Origin: Methylobacterium tarhaniae
GTDB lineage: Bacteria > Pseudomonadota > Alphaproteobacteria > Rhizobiales > Beijerinckiaceae
Length of the DNA stretch: 64,000 nucleotides
Direction: 5' to 3'
Assembly (NCBI RefSeq): GCF_001043955.1
Contig: NZ_LABZ01000018.1
Coordinates: 34,454 to 98,453, forward strand
Below, piece after piece: positions 27,943-36,486 of this stretch. The notes beneath the pieces are model-generated. The model worked only from the letters and a program-made list of their open reading frames with translations, did no database searches and was not told the DNA's origin. The stretch's first letter is position 1. Each line of letters starts with the position of its first letter. The position numbers and the translations under genes were made by a program.

Positions 27943-29061
27943 GTGCCCGATCGCTTCCTGCGGATCGCCCTGACCACCGCCCTGGTGCTGCTCGCCCTCT
28001 TCGTCGCGCAGCCCTACGTCACGAGCCTCCTGTTCTCCGCCGACGCCCCCCGGGCGGTGACGGCGCGGGGCGACCTCTCGCAGGCCGAAGCCTCGACCGT
28101 GGCTTTGTTCGAGCGGGCCGCTCCGTCCGTGGTCTACGTCTTCGCCCGCCCGCGGCAGGGGGCGGTGTCGTTCGACCCGGAGACCGGCGAGCGCCGCGAG
28201 GGCGGGGGCGAGCAGACCGGCTCGGGCTTCGTCTGGGACGCGGCCGGCCACATCGTCACCAACAACCACGTCATCCAGGGCGGCGGCGACATCCAGGTCC
28301 GGCTCTCCACCGGCGAGGTGGTGCCCGCGACCGTGGCCGGCACCGACCCGAACTACGACCTGGCGGTCCTGAAGCTCGGGCGGGTCAGCGCGAGCCCGCC
28401 GCCGATCGCCATCGGCACCTCCGGCGATCTCAAGGTCGGGCAGTTCACCTACGCCATCGGCAACCCGTTCGGCCTCGACCACACCCTGACGACCGGGGTG
28501 GTGAGCGCGCTCCAGCGCCGGCTGCCGACCGCCGAGGGGCGGGAACTCTCCGGCGTGATCCAGACCGATGCGGCGATCAACCCGGGCAATTCCGGCGGGC
28601 CGCTCCTCGATTCCGCCGGGCGGTTGATCGGGGTCAACACCGCGATCTTCTCGCCCTCGGGCGCCAGCGCCGGCATCGGCTTCGCGATTCCCGTCGACGT
28701 GGTCAACCGGGTGGTGCCGAACCTGATCCGCACCGGCCGCACGCCCACGCCGGGCATCGGCATCGTGGCGGCGAGCGAGGACGCGGCGGCGCGGCTCGGC
28801 ATCGACGGGATCGTGGTGGTGCGGGTGCTGCCGGGTTCCCCCGCCGCCCAGGCCGGCCTCCAGGGCGTCGATTCGGGGACGGGCGAGCTCGGCGACATCA
28901 TCATGGGGGTGAACGGCCGCCCGGTGCGCCGACTCGCCGAGCTGACCGCGGCGCTCGAATCCTCCGGCGTCGGCAGCCCCGTCGCGCTCCAGATCGAGCG
29001 CGACGGGCGGGCGATCACCGTGATGGTCACGCCGGCCGATATGGGGCAGCGCCGGCGCTGA
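27943..29061 (+). CDS. HtrA/DegS-like trypsin-family serine protease with PDZ domain
   Basis: 372 residues from a GTG preceded by GGAG. An N-terminal membrane anchor (RIALTTALVLLALFVAQPYV) is followed by the S1C protease domain. The catalytic triad appears as His in IVTNNHVIQGG, Asp in DPNYDLAVLKLG and Ser in NPGNSGGPLLDS. A single C-terminal PDZ domain contains IDGIVVVRVLPGSPAAQAGLQG and GDIIMGVNGRPVR. One PDZ plus an anchor resembles DegS or plant/cyanobacterial Deg1 more than two-PDZ DegP. It should act in the periplasm on misfolded or regulatory proteins. Confidence 0.92.
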   Translation: MPDRFLRIALTTALVLLALFVAQPYVTSLLFSADAPRAVTARGDLSQAEASTVALFERAAPSVVYVFARPRQGAVSFDPETGERREGGGEQTGSGFVWDAAGHIVTNNHVIQGGGDIQVRLSTGEVVPATVAGTDPNYDLAVLKLGRVSASPPPIAIGTSGDLKVGQFTYAIGNPFGLDHTLTTGVVSALQRRLPTAEGRELSGVIQTDAAINPGNSGGPLLDSAGRLIGVNTAIFSPSGASAGIGFAIPVDVVNRVVPNLIRTGRTPTPGIGIVAASEDAAARLGIDGIVVVRVLPGSPAAQAGLQGVDSGTGELGDIIMGVNGRPVRRLAELTAALESSGVGSPVALQIERDGRAITVMVTPADMGQRRR

Positions 29062-29214
29062 ACCCTTGAGCAGAGCGACATGGCGCAACCCTGCTCAGCT
29101 CCTTGCCTTTGCATCATTCACCGAACCGTCGACCGCTCCGGCGCATGATGCTTCGTCGCTCCAGAGCGCCGGACCCGCTATCCTGGCCCCCGATTCCGCT
29201 GCGGAGCCCGCCCC

Positions 29215-29475
29215 GTGACCTCACGCCTCCTCGCCGCCCTCCTCGTCACGGCCGCCGCCCTGCCGGCGGCCGCGGCCGAGCGCGGCACCCGCAGGCCGCG
29301 CCTGTGCCCGCAGGACGCGCCGCCCGGCGTCCGGCTGCCCGACCGGCCCGAATGCCGCGAGGCTCCCGCCGCGGCCGTCCGGTCCACCGCCCCGGGCTTC
29401 ATCGATCTCGGCCACGGCACCTCGCTGCGCGTCAGCGGCCGGGCGGCCTACGAGGTGGGCTACACCCGCCGGTAG
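29215..29475 (+). CDS. small periplasmic protein of unknown function
   Basis: 86 residues from a GTG. A signal peptide (RLLAALLVTAAALPAAAAE) precedes a short mature domain with two cysteines (RLCPQDAPPG, RPECREAP) and a C-terminal block FIDLGHGTSLRVSGRAAYEV. I recognise no family. The codon pattern and the clear signal sequence favour a real gene. Confidence 0.55.
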   Translation: MTSRLLAALLVTAAALPAAAAERGTRRPRLCPQDAPPGVRLPDRPECREAPAAAVRSTAPGFIDLGHGTSLRVSGRAAYEVGYTRR

Positions 29476-29609
29476 GAGTCGCCGTCCGGCCCGGAGCCGC
29501 TCCGTCCTTGGTCGAAACCGGGGGGCGAATCGCGCGCTCGACGCCTGCCCCCCCGGGAACCCTCGGGGCCGCCGCGGCATTCGCTCGTGAAGCCGAGACG
29601 GAGGGCGCG

Positions 29610-29966
29610 ATGATCCTGGCAGCTTGCGAGGGCCGTCACTGGCAATACGAGATCGCCGAGCATGCCGACGGCTACGTCGTGCGGATGCGCGACCTCGACA
29701 CCGGCGACATCGACGAGGACGGCGCCACGGTCTTTCGCACCATGCCGGTGGCCTTCGCCTTCGCGGCGATGTCCGCCGCCTTCGACCGCTTCACCGCCTC
29801 GACCGAGGAGGAGGCGGACGACGCCCAGATGGCGACCGATTTCGCGGTGAGCGAGCAGGTCTTCTGCGACCTCAGCAGCCGCCTGTGCGACGGCGGCGTC
29901 GCCGGCAGCCTGGTCCAGGCCTGGGAGCGCCGGCCGGCGGACGGGCCGCGACTGACGCTGCACTGA
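29610..29966 (+). CDS. small cytoplasmic protein of unknown function
   Basis: 118 residues from the ATG at 29610, which has GGAGG five bases upstream. The content is acidic (DLDTGDIDEDGA, STEEEADDAQMATDF) with aromatic and hydrophobic blocks (GRHWQYEIAEHADGYVVRM, VAFAFAAMSAAFDRF). There are no membrane segments and no recognisable domain. It converges with the amine-oxidase-like gene, with three bases between the stops. Confidence 0.6.
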   Translation: MILAACEGRHWQYEIAEHADGYVVRMRDLDTGDIDEDGATVFRTMPVAFAFAAMSAAFDRFTASTEEEADDAQMATDFAVSEQVFCDLSSRLCDGGVAGSLVQAWERRPADGPRLTLH

Positions 29967-29969
29967 GCC

Positions 29970-31283
29970 TCAGGTCGCCAGCCGCTCGAGCACGGCCGCC
30001 GCCGCCCGCTCGCCGTCGAGCGTGGCGCCGCCCACCGTCATCGCCGCCCCGCCCGCCGCGGCCTCGCCGGCGAGGAAGATGCGCTCGGCGACCGGCAGGC
30101 GCAGGGCCTCGCGGGCGGCGAGATGGCCCGGCCGCGCGAGCGAGTAGCTGCCTCGCGAGAACGGGTCCGTCCACCAGGCGGCGAGGCGGCCTCCCGTCAC
30201 GGCGGCGCGGATCGTCGCCCCGAAGACGCTCGCGAGATGGTCGGTCGCCGCGGCCAATGCCGCCGTCTCGCCGGCCTCGCAGAGGGCGCGGGCACCGTCA
30301 CCGCCGCAATGGAACACCGCGAGCGGTTTCCCGAACGGCTGCATCTCCAGGTAGGCGGTGAGGCCGGGCGTGCCGCTTCGCAGGAACACGGCGTCGCGCA
30401 GATCCTGGCTTCGCAGCCGGGCGGGATCGAGGGCGAGGCCGATCTTGGTGTAGGCGCCCATCGCCAGCCCCGCCACCGCCTCGGCACTCGCCGCCGGGAG
30501 GGCAGGGGTGAAGCGCGGCGAGCCCGAGGCCAGCACCCCGACCGGCACGGTGACGATCGCGCAGGCGACCCGCAAGGTGCCGCGCGGCGTCTCGACCGCG
30601 ACGCCCGGACCGCTCCAGTCGATCCCCGTGACGGGCATGTCCAGCCGCACCGGCAGGTCGGCGTAGTGCGCGGCCACGAGGGCGCCGTAGCCGTCGACCC
30701 AGATGTCGTCGCCGGACCAGAGTTGGTCGTAATCGGCGCAGGAGACCCGGTCCGGCTCCTCGCCGAGGGTGAGGCGGGTGAGCCCCGTGGCGGCGGCCCG
30801 GGCCGCCTCGTCCTCGCCCGCCACGGCCTGCGCCACCGAGCGGTCCGGGCCGGCCGGATGGTCGAGAAGGGCGCTGACCCGCCCGAATCCCGCCCGGCGC
30901 TGGCGCCGCTCGGCCTCGCTCGCCCTCACGCCGTCCTTCACCAGGACCGGCCACGGGCTGGTGGCATCGTCGCTGGTGCGCGTCCCCGCCGCCCGCGCGA
31001 TCTCCCGCCACGGGTTGCGCTCGGCCCAGTGCACGTATTGCCCGCCGGCATCGAAGCTGCGCCCCGGTCCCAGTGCCGTGTCGGTGAAGGCCCGCCCGCC
31101 GATGCGCCCGCGCGCCTCCAGCACCACGACGCTGTGGCCGCTCCGCCGGATCGCCGCCGCCGCGGCAAGGCCGGCGGCGCCCGCGCCGATCACCGCGACG
31201 TCGGCATCCGCCGCGGCGCGGGCTCTCGCCGAGGCGGCCAGGATGGCGGCCCCGGCCAGCAGGGAGCGGCGCGAGAGCGTCAT
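29970..31283 (-). CDS. flavin monoamine oxidase-like FAD-dependent oxidoreductase
   Basis: 437 residues. A twin-arginine signal (LSRRSLLAGAAILAASARARA) predicts export. The FAD-binding Rossmann motif is [20 protein letters not shown], ending in VVVLEARGRIGGRAFTD. The amine-oxidase C-terminal FAD block is FLAGEAAAGGAAMTVGGATLDG, preceded by FSRGSYSLARPGHLAAREAL. The middle has the substrate-domain pattern of flavin amine oxidases. The substrate (an amine or an amino acid) is unknown. It is divergent from the metG leader region, so promoters for both lie at about 31284-31470. Confidence 0.85.
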   Translation of the reverse strand: MTLSRRSLLAGAAILAASARARAAADADVAVIGAGAAGLAAAAAIRRSGHSVVVLEARGRIGGRAFTDTALGPGRSFDAGGQYVHWAERNPWREIARAAGTRTSDDATSPWPVLVKDGVRASEAERRQRRAGFGRVSALLDHPAGPDRSVAQAVAGEDEAARAAATGLTRLTLGEEPDRVSCADYDQLWSGDDIWVDGYGALVAAHYADLPVRLDMPVTGIDWSGPGVAVETPRGTLRVACAIVTVPVGVLASGSPRFTPALPAASAEAVAGLAMGAYTKIGLALDPARLRSQDLRDAVFLRSGTPGLTAYLEMQPFGKPLAVFHCGGDGARALCEAGETAALAAATDHLASVFGATIRAAVTGGRLAAWWTDPFSRGSYSLARPGHLAAREALRLPVAERIFLAGEAAAGGAAMTVGGATLDGERAAAAVLERLAT

Positions 31284-31435
31284 CCCGGTTCTCCTGGTGG
31301 TTCGATCCGACCCACCTCGGCGGGGACGGGGCCCCGGCAAGGCGCGCGCGGCGAAATATCGCCCGGCCCTGCCGGCCCGGGACTTCACAGGATCGCGACC
31401 CGTTGAACGGTGCCTCCGGCCGTCCCGGCGGTTCC

Positions 31436-31464
31436 TTGACCGCGTTCCGGCGGCGCGGTAGCCC
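31436..31464 (+). promoter_or_regulatory. candidate sigma-70 promoter for the metG leader
   Basis: A TTGACC -35 box (31436-31441) is followed by a 17-base spacer and a TAGCCC -10-like box (31459-31464). Transcription would begin at about 31470-31472, which coincides with the ATG of the short leader ORF and so predicts a leaderless transcript. The -10 match is modest. Confidence 0.45.
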
Positions 31465-31470
31465 TGTGGC

Positions 31471-31542
31471 ATGCGTCCCGTCATCGGCCTCACCCTGCGA
31501 ATGACCCCGCCCGACCGCACGAGGTTCGGCCGGAGAGGGTGA
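31471..31542 (+). CDS. putative 23-residue leader peptide upstream of metG
   Basis: ATG at 31471 to TGA at 31540-31542 encodes MRPVIGLTLRMTPPDRTRFG plus RRG. It has no ribosome-binding site, but the predicted transcript starts about at its ATG, as known for leaderless attenuator peptides in rhizobia such as peTrpL. Six of 23 codons are Arg, three of them the rare AGG, AGA and CGA, while only one internal Met codon is present. Its last codons overlap the first arm of the attenuator stem. That it is a real peptide is inference. Confidence 0.4.
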   Translation: MRPVIGLTLRMTPPDRTRFGRRG

Positions 31543-31630
31543 CGCGCGCCGAGCGCGCGACAGGCGAGAGCGCCGAACCCAGCCCTTCCGTGCCGTGCGG
31601 GAGGGCTTTTTCGTGTCCGCGGGTTCGGCG
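31523..31630 (+). promoter_or_regulatory. putative transcription attenuator of metG (alternative stems)
   Basis: The segment CGCCGAACCC (31571-31580) can pair with two partners. Upstream, GGTTCGGC (31523-31530) gives 8 bp with 31572-31579. Downstream, GGGTTCGGCG (31621-31630) gives a perfect 10 bp that encloses the terminator hairpin. The upstream arm lies in the leader ORF, so ribosome position could select between the folds. A small GCGCGC-CGA-GCGCGC hairpin (about 31543-31559) lies between. The mutually exclusive pairings next to a terminator are visible in the sequence; the control mechanism is inferred. Confidence 0.55.
31581..31611 (+). terminator. intrinsic terminator within the metG leader
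   Basis: A 10-bp stem (31581-31590 with 31598-31607, one G-U pair) with a 7-base loop is followed directly by a run of T at 31607-31611. It points toward metG and lies about 45 bases before its start codon. A terminator placed here makes sense only as an attenuator or as the end of an upstream small transcript. Confidence 0.7.
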
Positions 31631-31656
31631 CCCCCTCTTCGTACGGGACGCACCCC

Positions 31657-33333
31657 ATGTCACGCCGCATCCTCATCACCAGCGCGCTGCCCTATGTCAG
31701 CGGGGCGAAGCACCTCGGCAACCTCGTCGGCTCCCTGCTGCCCGCCGACGTGCATGCCCGCTTCCACCGCCAGATCGGCAGCGACGTGCTGTTCGTCTGC
31801 GCCACCGACGAGCACGGCACGCCGACCGAGATCGCCGCGGCGCGGGCCGGGCTCGACCCGCGCCGCTTCTGCGACGAGGCCCACGCCCGCCAGGCGGAGA
31901 CCTGGCGCCGCTTCGGCCTCAGCTTCGACCATTTCGGCCGCTCCTCCGCGCCCTCCAACCACGCGTTGACCCAGCAACTCTACCGCCGTCTCGATGCCGA
32001 GGGGCTGATCGCCGAACGGGGCGTGCGGCAGGTCTGGTCGCCGGCCGATGGCCGCTACCTGCCGGACCGCTACGTGCTCGGGACCTGTCCGCATTGCGGC
32101 GACGCCGAGGCCCGGGGCGACCAATGCGATGCCTGCAGCGTCCTGCTCGATCCCGAGGAGTTGATCGCGCCGCGCTCGGCGCTCTCGGGGGAGACCCGGC
32201 TGGAACTGCGCGAGAGCCGCCACCTGTTTCTCAGGCAATCCGCCCTCGTCGAGCGGCTGAACGGATGGCTCGACACGCGGTCGGGCTGGCCGCCCTTCGT
32301 CGTGTCCCTGGCGCGAAGCTGGCTGACCGCGGACCTCAAGGACCGCTGCATCACCCGCGACCTCGCCTGGGGCGTGACGGTGCCGCGCCCCGGCTTCGAG
32401 GGAAAGGTGTTCTACGTCTGGTTCGACGCGCCGATCGCCTACATCGCCGCGACGCAGGACTGGGCGGCGGCCTGGGGCCGCGACTGGCGCGACTGGTGGT
32501 GGGGAGAGGCGGCCCGCGACAGCCGCTACGTCCAGTTCCTCGGCAAGGACAACGTGCCGTTCCACACCGTGAGCTTCCCCGCGACCCTCCTCGGCTCGGG
32601 CGAGCCCTGGCGCACCGTCGACGTCATCAAGGGCTTCCACTGGCTGACCCACGAGGGCGACAAGTTCTCGACCAGCCGAAACCGCGGCCTCTCCTGCGAC
32701 GCGGCCCTCGCTGCGCTGCCGGCCGATATCTGGCGCTGGTGGCTGATCGCGAACGCGCCGGAGACGGCCGACGTGACCTTTCAGGCGGCGCGGTTCGCCA
32801 CGGAGGTGAACAAGGATCTCGCCGACGTGTTCGGCAACCTCGTGCAGCGGGTGACGCGGTTCGCGGCGTCGGCCTTCGCCGGGCCGATCCCGGCCGAGGG
32901 GCGGCCGGACGGGCTCGAACGCGCGCTCGCCGCCGACGTGACGCGCCGGGTGGCGGCGATCCGCGCGCATCACGAGGCGCGGGAGTTCCGGCGCGCCGCC
33001 GCGGAGACGCGGGCGCTCTGGGCGCGGGCGAACGCCTATGTCCAGGAGGCGGCGCCGTGGTCGGCCATCCGGCACGACCGCCTGCGAGCGGCCGTGGTCA
33101 CCCGTGTCGCCCTCGGGCTCGTCGAACTGTGTGCCACGGTGGCCTGGAGCATCGTGCCCAGCCTCGCGGCATCGGCCATCGTGGCGGTCGGCGGGACGGA
33201 GGCGGAGGTGCCGGGCTGGCCCGGCGACGTCGAGGATGTCCTGATCGGCGACCGGAGCCGCGCGAGAGTGCCGCGCCCGTTCGCGCCGGTCGCGAAGGTC
33301 GATGCGGAGAGCGTGGGCGCCGCCTGTCGCTGA
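31657..33333 (+). CDS. metG: methionyl-tRNA synthetase, zinc-knuckle type
   Basis: 558 residues, class I synthetase that charges tRNA-Met. The HIGH-like motif is SALPYVSGAKHLGNLVGSLL. The connective domain carries a four-Cys zinc knuckle, GTCPHCGD and DQCDACSVLL. Methionine-pocket residues are in FYVWFDAPIAYIAAT and FLGKDNVPFHTV. The KMSKS loop reads GDKFSTSRNRG. An anticodon-binding helical domain ends the chain, and no C-terminal tRNA-binding domain is present. My recollection is that most alphaproteobacteria use a zinc-less MetG of about 510 residues as the housekeeping enzyme, so this may be a second copy. It has its own attenuator-like leader. Confidence 0.9.
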   Translation: MSRRILITSALPYVSGAKHLGNLVGSLLPADVHARFHRQIGSDVLFVCATDEHGTPTEIAAARAGLDPRRFCDEAHARQAETWRRFGLSFDHFGRSSAPSNHALTQQLYRRLDAEGLIAERGVRQVWSPADGRYLPDRYVLGTCPHCGDAEARGDQCDACSVLLDPEELIAPRSALSGETRLELRESRHLFLRQSALVERLNGWLDTRSGWPPFVVSLARSWLTADLKDRCITRDLAWGVTVPRPGFEGKVFYVWFDAPIAYIAATQDWAAAWGRDWRDWWWGEAARDSRYVQFLGKDNVPFHTVSFPATLLGSGEPWRTVDVIKGFHWLTHEGDKFSTSRNRGLSCDAALAALPADIWRWWLIANAPETADVTFQAARFATEVNKDLADVFGNLVQRVTRFAASAFAGPIPAEGRPDGLERALAADVTRRVAAIRAHHEAREFRRAAAETRALWARANAYVQEAAPWSAIRHDRLRAAVVTRVALGLVELCATVAWSIVPSLAASAIVAVGGTEAEVPGWPGDVEDVLIGDRSRARVPRPFAPVAKVDAESVGAACR

Positions 33334-33391
33334 TGCTGGGGGAGCTATCGGACTCTGCGAGGGGCCGGCATGTCGTGCGGGACGGCCGCCC

Positions 33392-34084
33392 TCACACCCG
33401 CCCCACGAACGCCATCCGTCCCTGGTTGTGCCCGAGGTTCCGCGGCATCCGCTCCGCCGTGAAGCCGGCGGCCGTGAGGCGGGCCAGCATCTCGGCCTCG
33501 CCGTGGCGGGTGAGCCCGAGGCGCCGGCGCAACGCGCGGTAATCGGAGAGGAAGGTGCGGGCGAGGCCGAGGAGGGCTGCGGCGAGGAACCCGTCGCGCC
33601 GGGCGAAGGCCAGGAGGGCGGCGGCGTCCGCGGCGGCGCCGAGATGCGGCGGGATCACGTCGGCGAGGATCAGGCGGCCGCCGGGTTTCAGCGCGCGGTG
33701 CCACTCGCGAAGGCAGGCGTCGAGTTCCGGGCCGGTGAGGTACTGCGCCAGGGAATTCGCCACGACGAGGTCGAGACCCGCCGCCGGCAGGGCGGCGACG
33801 TCGTCGGGCGCCAGAACCGTGATCGTCGGGCAGGCGGCGTAGCGTTGCGCGAGCGCGTCGCGCTGGCGGGGCGAGGCCTCGCAGAGGTAGAGCCGGCCGC
33901 AGGCCCCGGCGACCCGCTCGGCGGACAGCGCCTCGCCGCAGCCGTGATCGAGGACGTGGGCGCCCGGATGCGGCACCAGGGCGGCGATCTCCTGGGCCAG
34001 CCCGGCATAGTGCCGGGCCTTGTGGCGCGCATTGACGTAGATCGGGTTGTCCCGATCCCAGAATTCGCGCCAGGAAGTGACCAC
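33392..34084 (-). CDS. class I SAM-dependent methyltransferase
   Basis: About 230 residues from a GTG. Motif I is HVLDHGCGEALSAERVA; motif II is LYLCEASPRQRDALAQRY; the acidic loop is VLAPDDVAALPAAGLDLVVANSLAQYL; the post-motif is WHRALKPGGRLILADVIPP. This is the ordinary Rossmann methyltransferase fold (Methyltransf_11/25 type). The target is not evident. The start is uncertain, since the codons upstream stay open. It converges with metG. Confidence 0.8.
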   Translation of the reverse strand: MVTSWREFWDRDNPIYVNARHKARHYAGLAQEIAALVPHPGAHVLDHGCGEALSAERVAGACGRLYLCEASPRQRDALAQRYAACPTITVLAPDDVAALPAAGLDLVVANSLAQYLTGPELDACLREWHRALKPGGRLILADVIPPHLGAAADAAALLAFARRDGFLAAALLGLARTFLSDYRALRRRLGLTRHGEAEMLARLTAAGFTAERMPRNLGHNQGRMAFVGRV

Positions 34085-34125
34085 GGGCGGGAAACCTCGG
34101 ATCGGGGAGACCGTGCCGGGAGCGC

Positions 34126-34497
34126 TCAGCCGCCGATGAGCAGGACCGAGACGGCCCGGTCGATCGAGAGGTAGAAGACCGCGAAGGCGACCAGGGCGGC
34201 AAGCGCGAATTCGGCGGCGTCGTTCGGCAGGGCGCGCAGGTCGCGCAGGGTCTCGCGGCCGTAGACGGCGCCGAGCCAGGCCAGGGTCAGCACCACCGGC
34301 ATCGCGAACAGGAACGACCAGGTGCTCTCCACGCGGCCCGCCGCGGGGTCGATCAGCGCGCGGATGTTGCGCACCCACGGCGCCTGGGTCGCGGCCGCGA
34401 GGGTCGTCACCCAGGCCAGACCCACGGCGATGCCGAGATGGGTGGTGAAGGTGCGGTGCAGGCGCGAGAAGCTGTCGGTCGCGGCGTGGTCGGTCAC
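34126..34497 (-). CDS. small membrane protein of unknown function
   Basis: 123 residues from a GTG. Three hydrophobic segments are visible: LGIAVGLAWVTTLAAATQAPW, WSFLFAMPVVLTLAWLGAVY and FALAALVAFAVFYLSIDRAVSVLLIGG. The charged segment GRETLRDLRALPNDAAE lies between the second and third. I recognise no family. It lies 41 bases upstream of the methyltransferase gene in the same direction, so the two may be co-transcribed. Confidence 0.6.
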   Translation of the reverse strand: MTDHAATDSFSRLHRTFTTHLGIAVGLAWVTTLAAATQAPWVRNIRALIDPAAGRVESTWSFLFAMPVVLTLAWLGAVYGRETLRDLRALPNDAAEFALAALVAFAVFYLSIDRAVSVLLIGG

Positions 34498-34601
34498 TGG
34501 ATAAGCCCCGAATCGCGGCCCCGCGACGATCGTTGCATCGTCGTCGCTCCAGGGCGGTGAACGGCCGGGAGAATCGGCCGCGAGTTCGGGTTTTTTGTGG
34601 C

Positions 34602-34627
34602 TGCGGCCGGATCTGGCCGCAACCTTT
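34602..34627 (+). terminator. hairpin with T-run downstream of carA
   Basis: A 7-bp perfect stem TGCGGCC / GGCCGCA (34602-34608 and 34615-34621) is followed by ACCTTTTT on the plus strand. The T-run is on the plus strand, whereas both flanking genes are read on the minus strand. It is therefore oriented against antisense transcription, or acts on carA only through the stem. Confidence 0.45.
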
Positions 34628-34634
34628 TTCGGAG

Positions 34635-35849
34635 TTACGCGTTGCTGCCCTTCGTCTCGCGCATGAGGCTGACGAAGCGGTCGAACAGGTAGTGGCTGTC
34701 CTGCGGGCCCGGCGAGGCCTCCGGGTGGTGCTGCACCGAGAAGGCCGGGCGGTCGGTGAGCGACAGGCCGCAATTCGAGCCGTCGAACAGCGAGACATGG
34801 GTCTCGACCGCGTTCGCCGGCAGGCTGTTCGGGTCCACCGCGAAGCCGTGGTTCATCGAGACGATCTCGACCTTGCCGGTGGTGCGGTCCTTCACCGGGT
34901 GGTTGGCGCCGTGATGGCCCTGGCTCATCTTCACCGTGCGGCCGCCGAGCGCCAGGCCCATCAGCTGGTGCCCGAGGCAGATGCCGAAGGTCGGGACCTT
35001 CTCGTCGAGAAGGGCGCGGATCACCGGCACGGCATATTCGCCGGTCGCCGCCGGATCGCCGGGGCCGTTCGACAGGAACACGCCGTCGGGCTTGAGCGCC
35101 AGCACCTCCTCGGCGGTGGCGGTCGCCGGCACCACGGTGACGTCGCAGCCCGCCTTCGCCAGGAGGCGCAGGATGTTGCGCTTCACGCCGTAATCGATCG
35201 CCACGACCTTGAGGCCTTCGCCCGGGGCCCGGCTGCCGTAGCCGGCGGGGTGCTGCCACACGGTCTCGCCCCAGGACTTGGACTCGCGGCTCGTCACCGG
35301 CGGCACCAGATCGAGGCCTTCCATCGGCGGGAGCGACGCGGCCTTCGCCTTCAGGGCCTCGCGGTCGAAGCGCCCTTGCGGGTCGTTGGCCAGGATCGCG
35401 TTCGGCATGCCGCGGTCGCGGATCAGGGCGGTCAGCGCCCGGGTGTCGACGCCGGTGATGCCGACGATGCCGCGGGCCTTCAGCCAGCCGTCGAGATGGC
35501 GCGAGGAGCGCCAGTTCGAGGGGTTCGTCACCGCCGAGGCGATCACCGCGCCGCGCACGCCGGAGGCCGGGGCCGCGTCGAGGCTCTCCAGGTCCTCGTC
35601 GTTGGTGCCGACATTGCCGATATGCGGGAAGGTGAAGGTGACGATCTGCCCGGCATAGGACGGATCGGTCAGGATCTCCTGGTAGCCGGTCATCGCGGTG
35701 TTGAAGCAAACCTCACCGGCGGCCTCGCCGGTGGCACCGATGCCGAAACCCTCCAGAACCGTGCCGTCGGCGAGCACCAGGAGGGCGGTCGCGACGGGCT
35801 CGGCCCAGCCTTCGGGTTGCGCGGGGGCGGCCGCGTCGTCTTGCAGCAT
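34635..35849 (-). CDS. carA: carbamoyl-phosphate synthase small (glutaminase) subunit
   Basis: 404 residues. It hydrolyses glutamine and passes ammonia to CarB for carbamoyl phosphate, which feeds arginine and pyrimidine synthesis. The N-terminal CPSase_sm_chain domain has FNTAMTGYQEILTDPSYAGQIV and GVDTRALTALIRDRG. The C-terminal class I glutamine amidotransferase has the nucleophile Cys in PTFGICLGHQLMGLALGG and the His/Glu pair in SVQHHPEASPGPQDS. The length is typical. carB is not adjacent. It is divergent from the YqeY-like gene, with 184 bases between the starts. Confidence 0.97.
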   Translation of the reverse strand: MLQDDAAAPAQPEGWAEPVATALLVLADGTVLEGFGIGATGEAAGEVCFNTAMTGYQEILTDPSYAGQIVTFTFPHIGNVGTNDEDLESLDAAPASGVRGAVIASAVTNPSNWRSSRHLDGWLKARGIVGITGVDTRALTALIRDRGMPNAILANDPQGRFDREALKAKAASLPPMEGLDLVPPVTSRESKSWGETVWQHPAGYGSRAPGEGLKVVAIDYGVKRNILRLLAKAGCDVTVVPATATAEEVLALKPDGVFLSNGPGDPAATGEYAVPVIRALLDEKVPTFGICLGHQLMGLALGGRTVKMSQGHHGANHPVKDRTTGKVEIVSMNHGFAVDPNSLPANAVETHVSLFDGSNCGLSLTDRPAFSVQHHPEASPGPQDSHYLFDRFVSLMRETKGSNA

Positions 35850-36033
35850 GATCGTGATCTCGCTTATGTCGCGGCCGGGCACGGCCGACGGGCGCGGCCG
35901 GCTGTTTACGAGGCCGGCGGCGGCCCGGTCAATCTGGGGATGCCCCGGTATCCCCTCAAGTGCCTCGACTTTCAAGAGCCTTGCAGGAGCCTTGCAAGTG
36001 CCTCGCCCCCCACGAGAAGACCAGGAGACCGGC

Positions 36034-36486
36034 ATGCTGCGCCAGCGCCTCACCGCCGAGATGAAGGAGGCCATGAAGGCCGGCGACAAGGCGAAGCTCG
36101 CCACCGTCCGGCTGATCCAGGCCGCCCTCAAGGACAAGGACATCGAGGCCCGCGGCCTCGGCAAGGAGCCTTTGGGCGAGGAGGAGATCTTCTCCCTGCT
36201 CCAGAAGATGATCAAGCAGCGCAACGAATCGGCCGCCGTCTACGAGCAGGGCGGCCGACCGGAACTCGCCGAGGGCGAGCGCGCCGAGGCCGCGATCATC
36301 GCGCAGTTCCTGCCCCAGCAGATGAACGAGGACGAGACCCGCGCGGCGATCCAGGCCGCCATCGCGGAGACCGGCGCCACCTCGCCGAAGGACATGGGCA
36401 AGGTCATCGCGGCGCTCAAGGGCGCCTATGCGGGCCGGATGGATTTCGCCAAGGCGAGCGGCCTGGTGAAGACGATGCTGGCCTGA
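36034..36486 (+). CDS. GatB/YqeY domain protein
   Basis: 150 residues. The whole protein is the YqeY fold (MLRQRLTAEMKEAMKAGDKAKLATVRLI, then EEIFSLLQKMIKQRNESA and EAAIIAQFLPQQMNEDE). It resembles the tRNA-binding tail of GatB but stands alone. It may bind tRNA; the cellular role is not established. The ATG at 36034 has AGGAG seven bases upstream. It is often found next to carA or dnaG in alphaproteobacteria, and the same neighbourhood is seen here. Confidence 0.9.
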   Translation: MLRQRLTAEMKEAMKAGDKAKLATVRLIQAALKDKDIEARGLGKEPLGEEEIFSLLQKMIKQRNESAAVYEQGGRPELAEGERAEAAIIAQFLPQQMNEDETRAAIQAAIAETGATSPKDMGKVIAALKGAYAGRMDFAKASGLVKTMLA

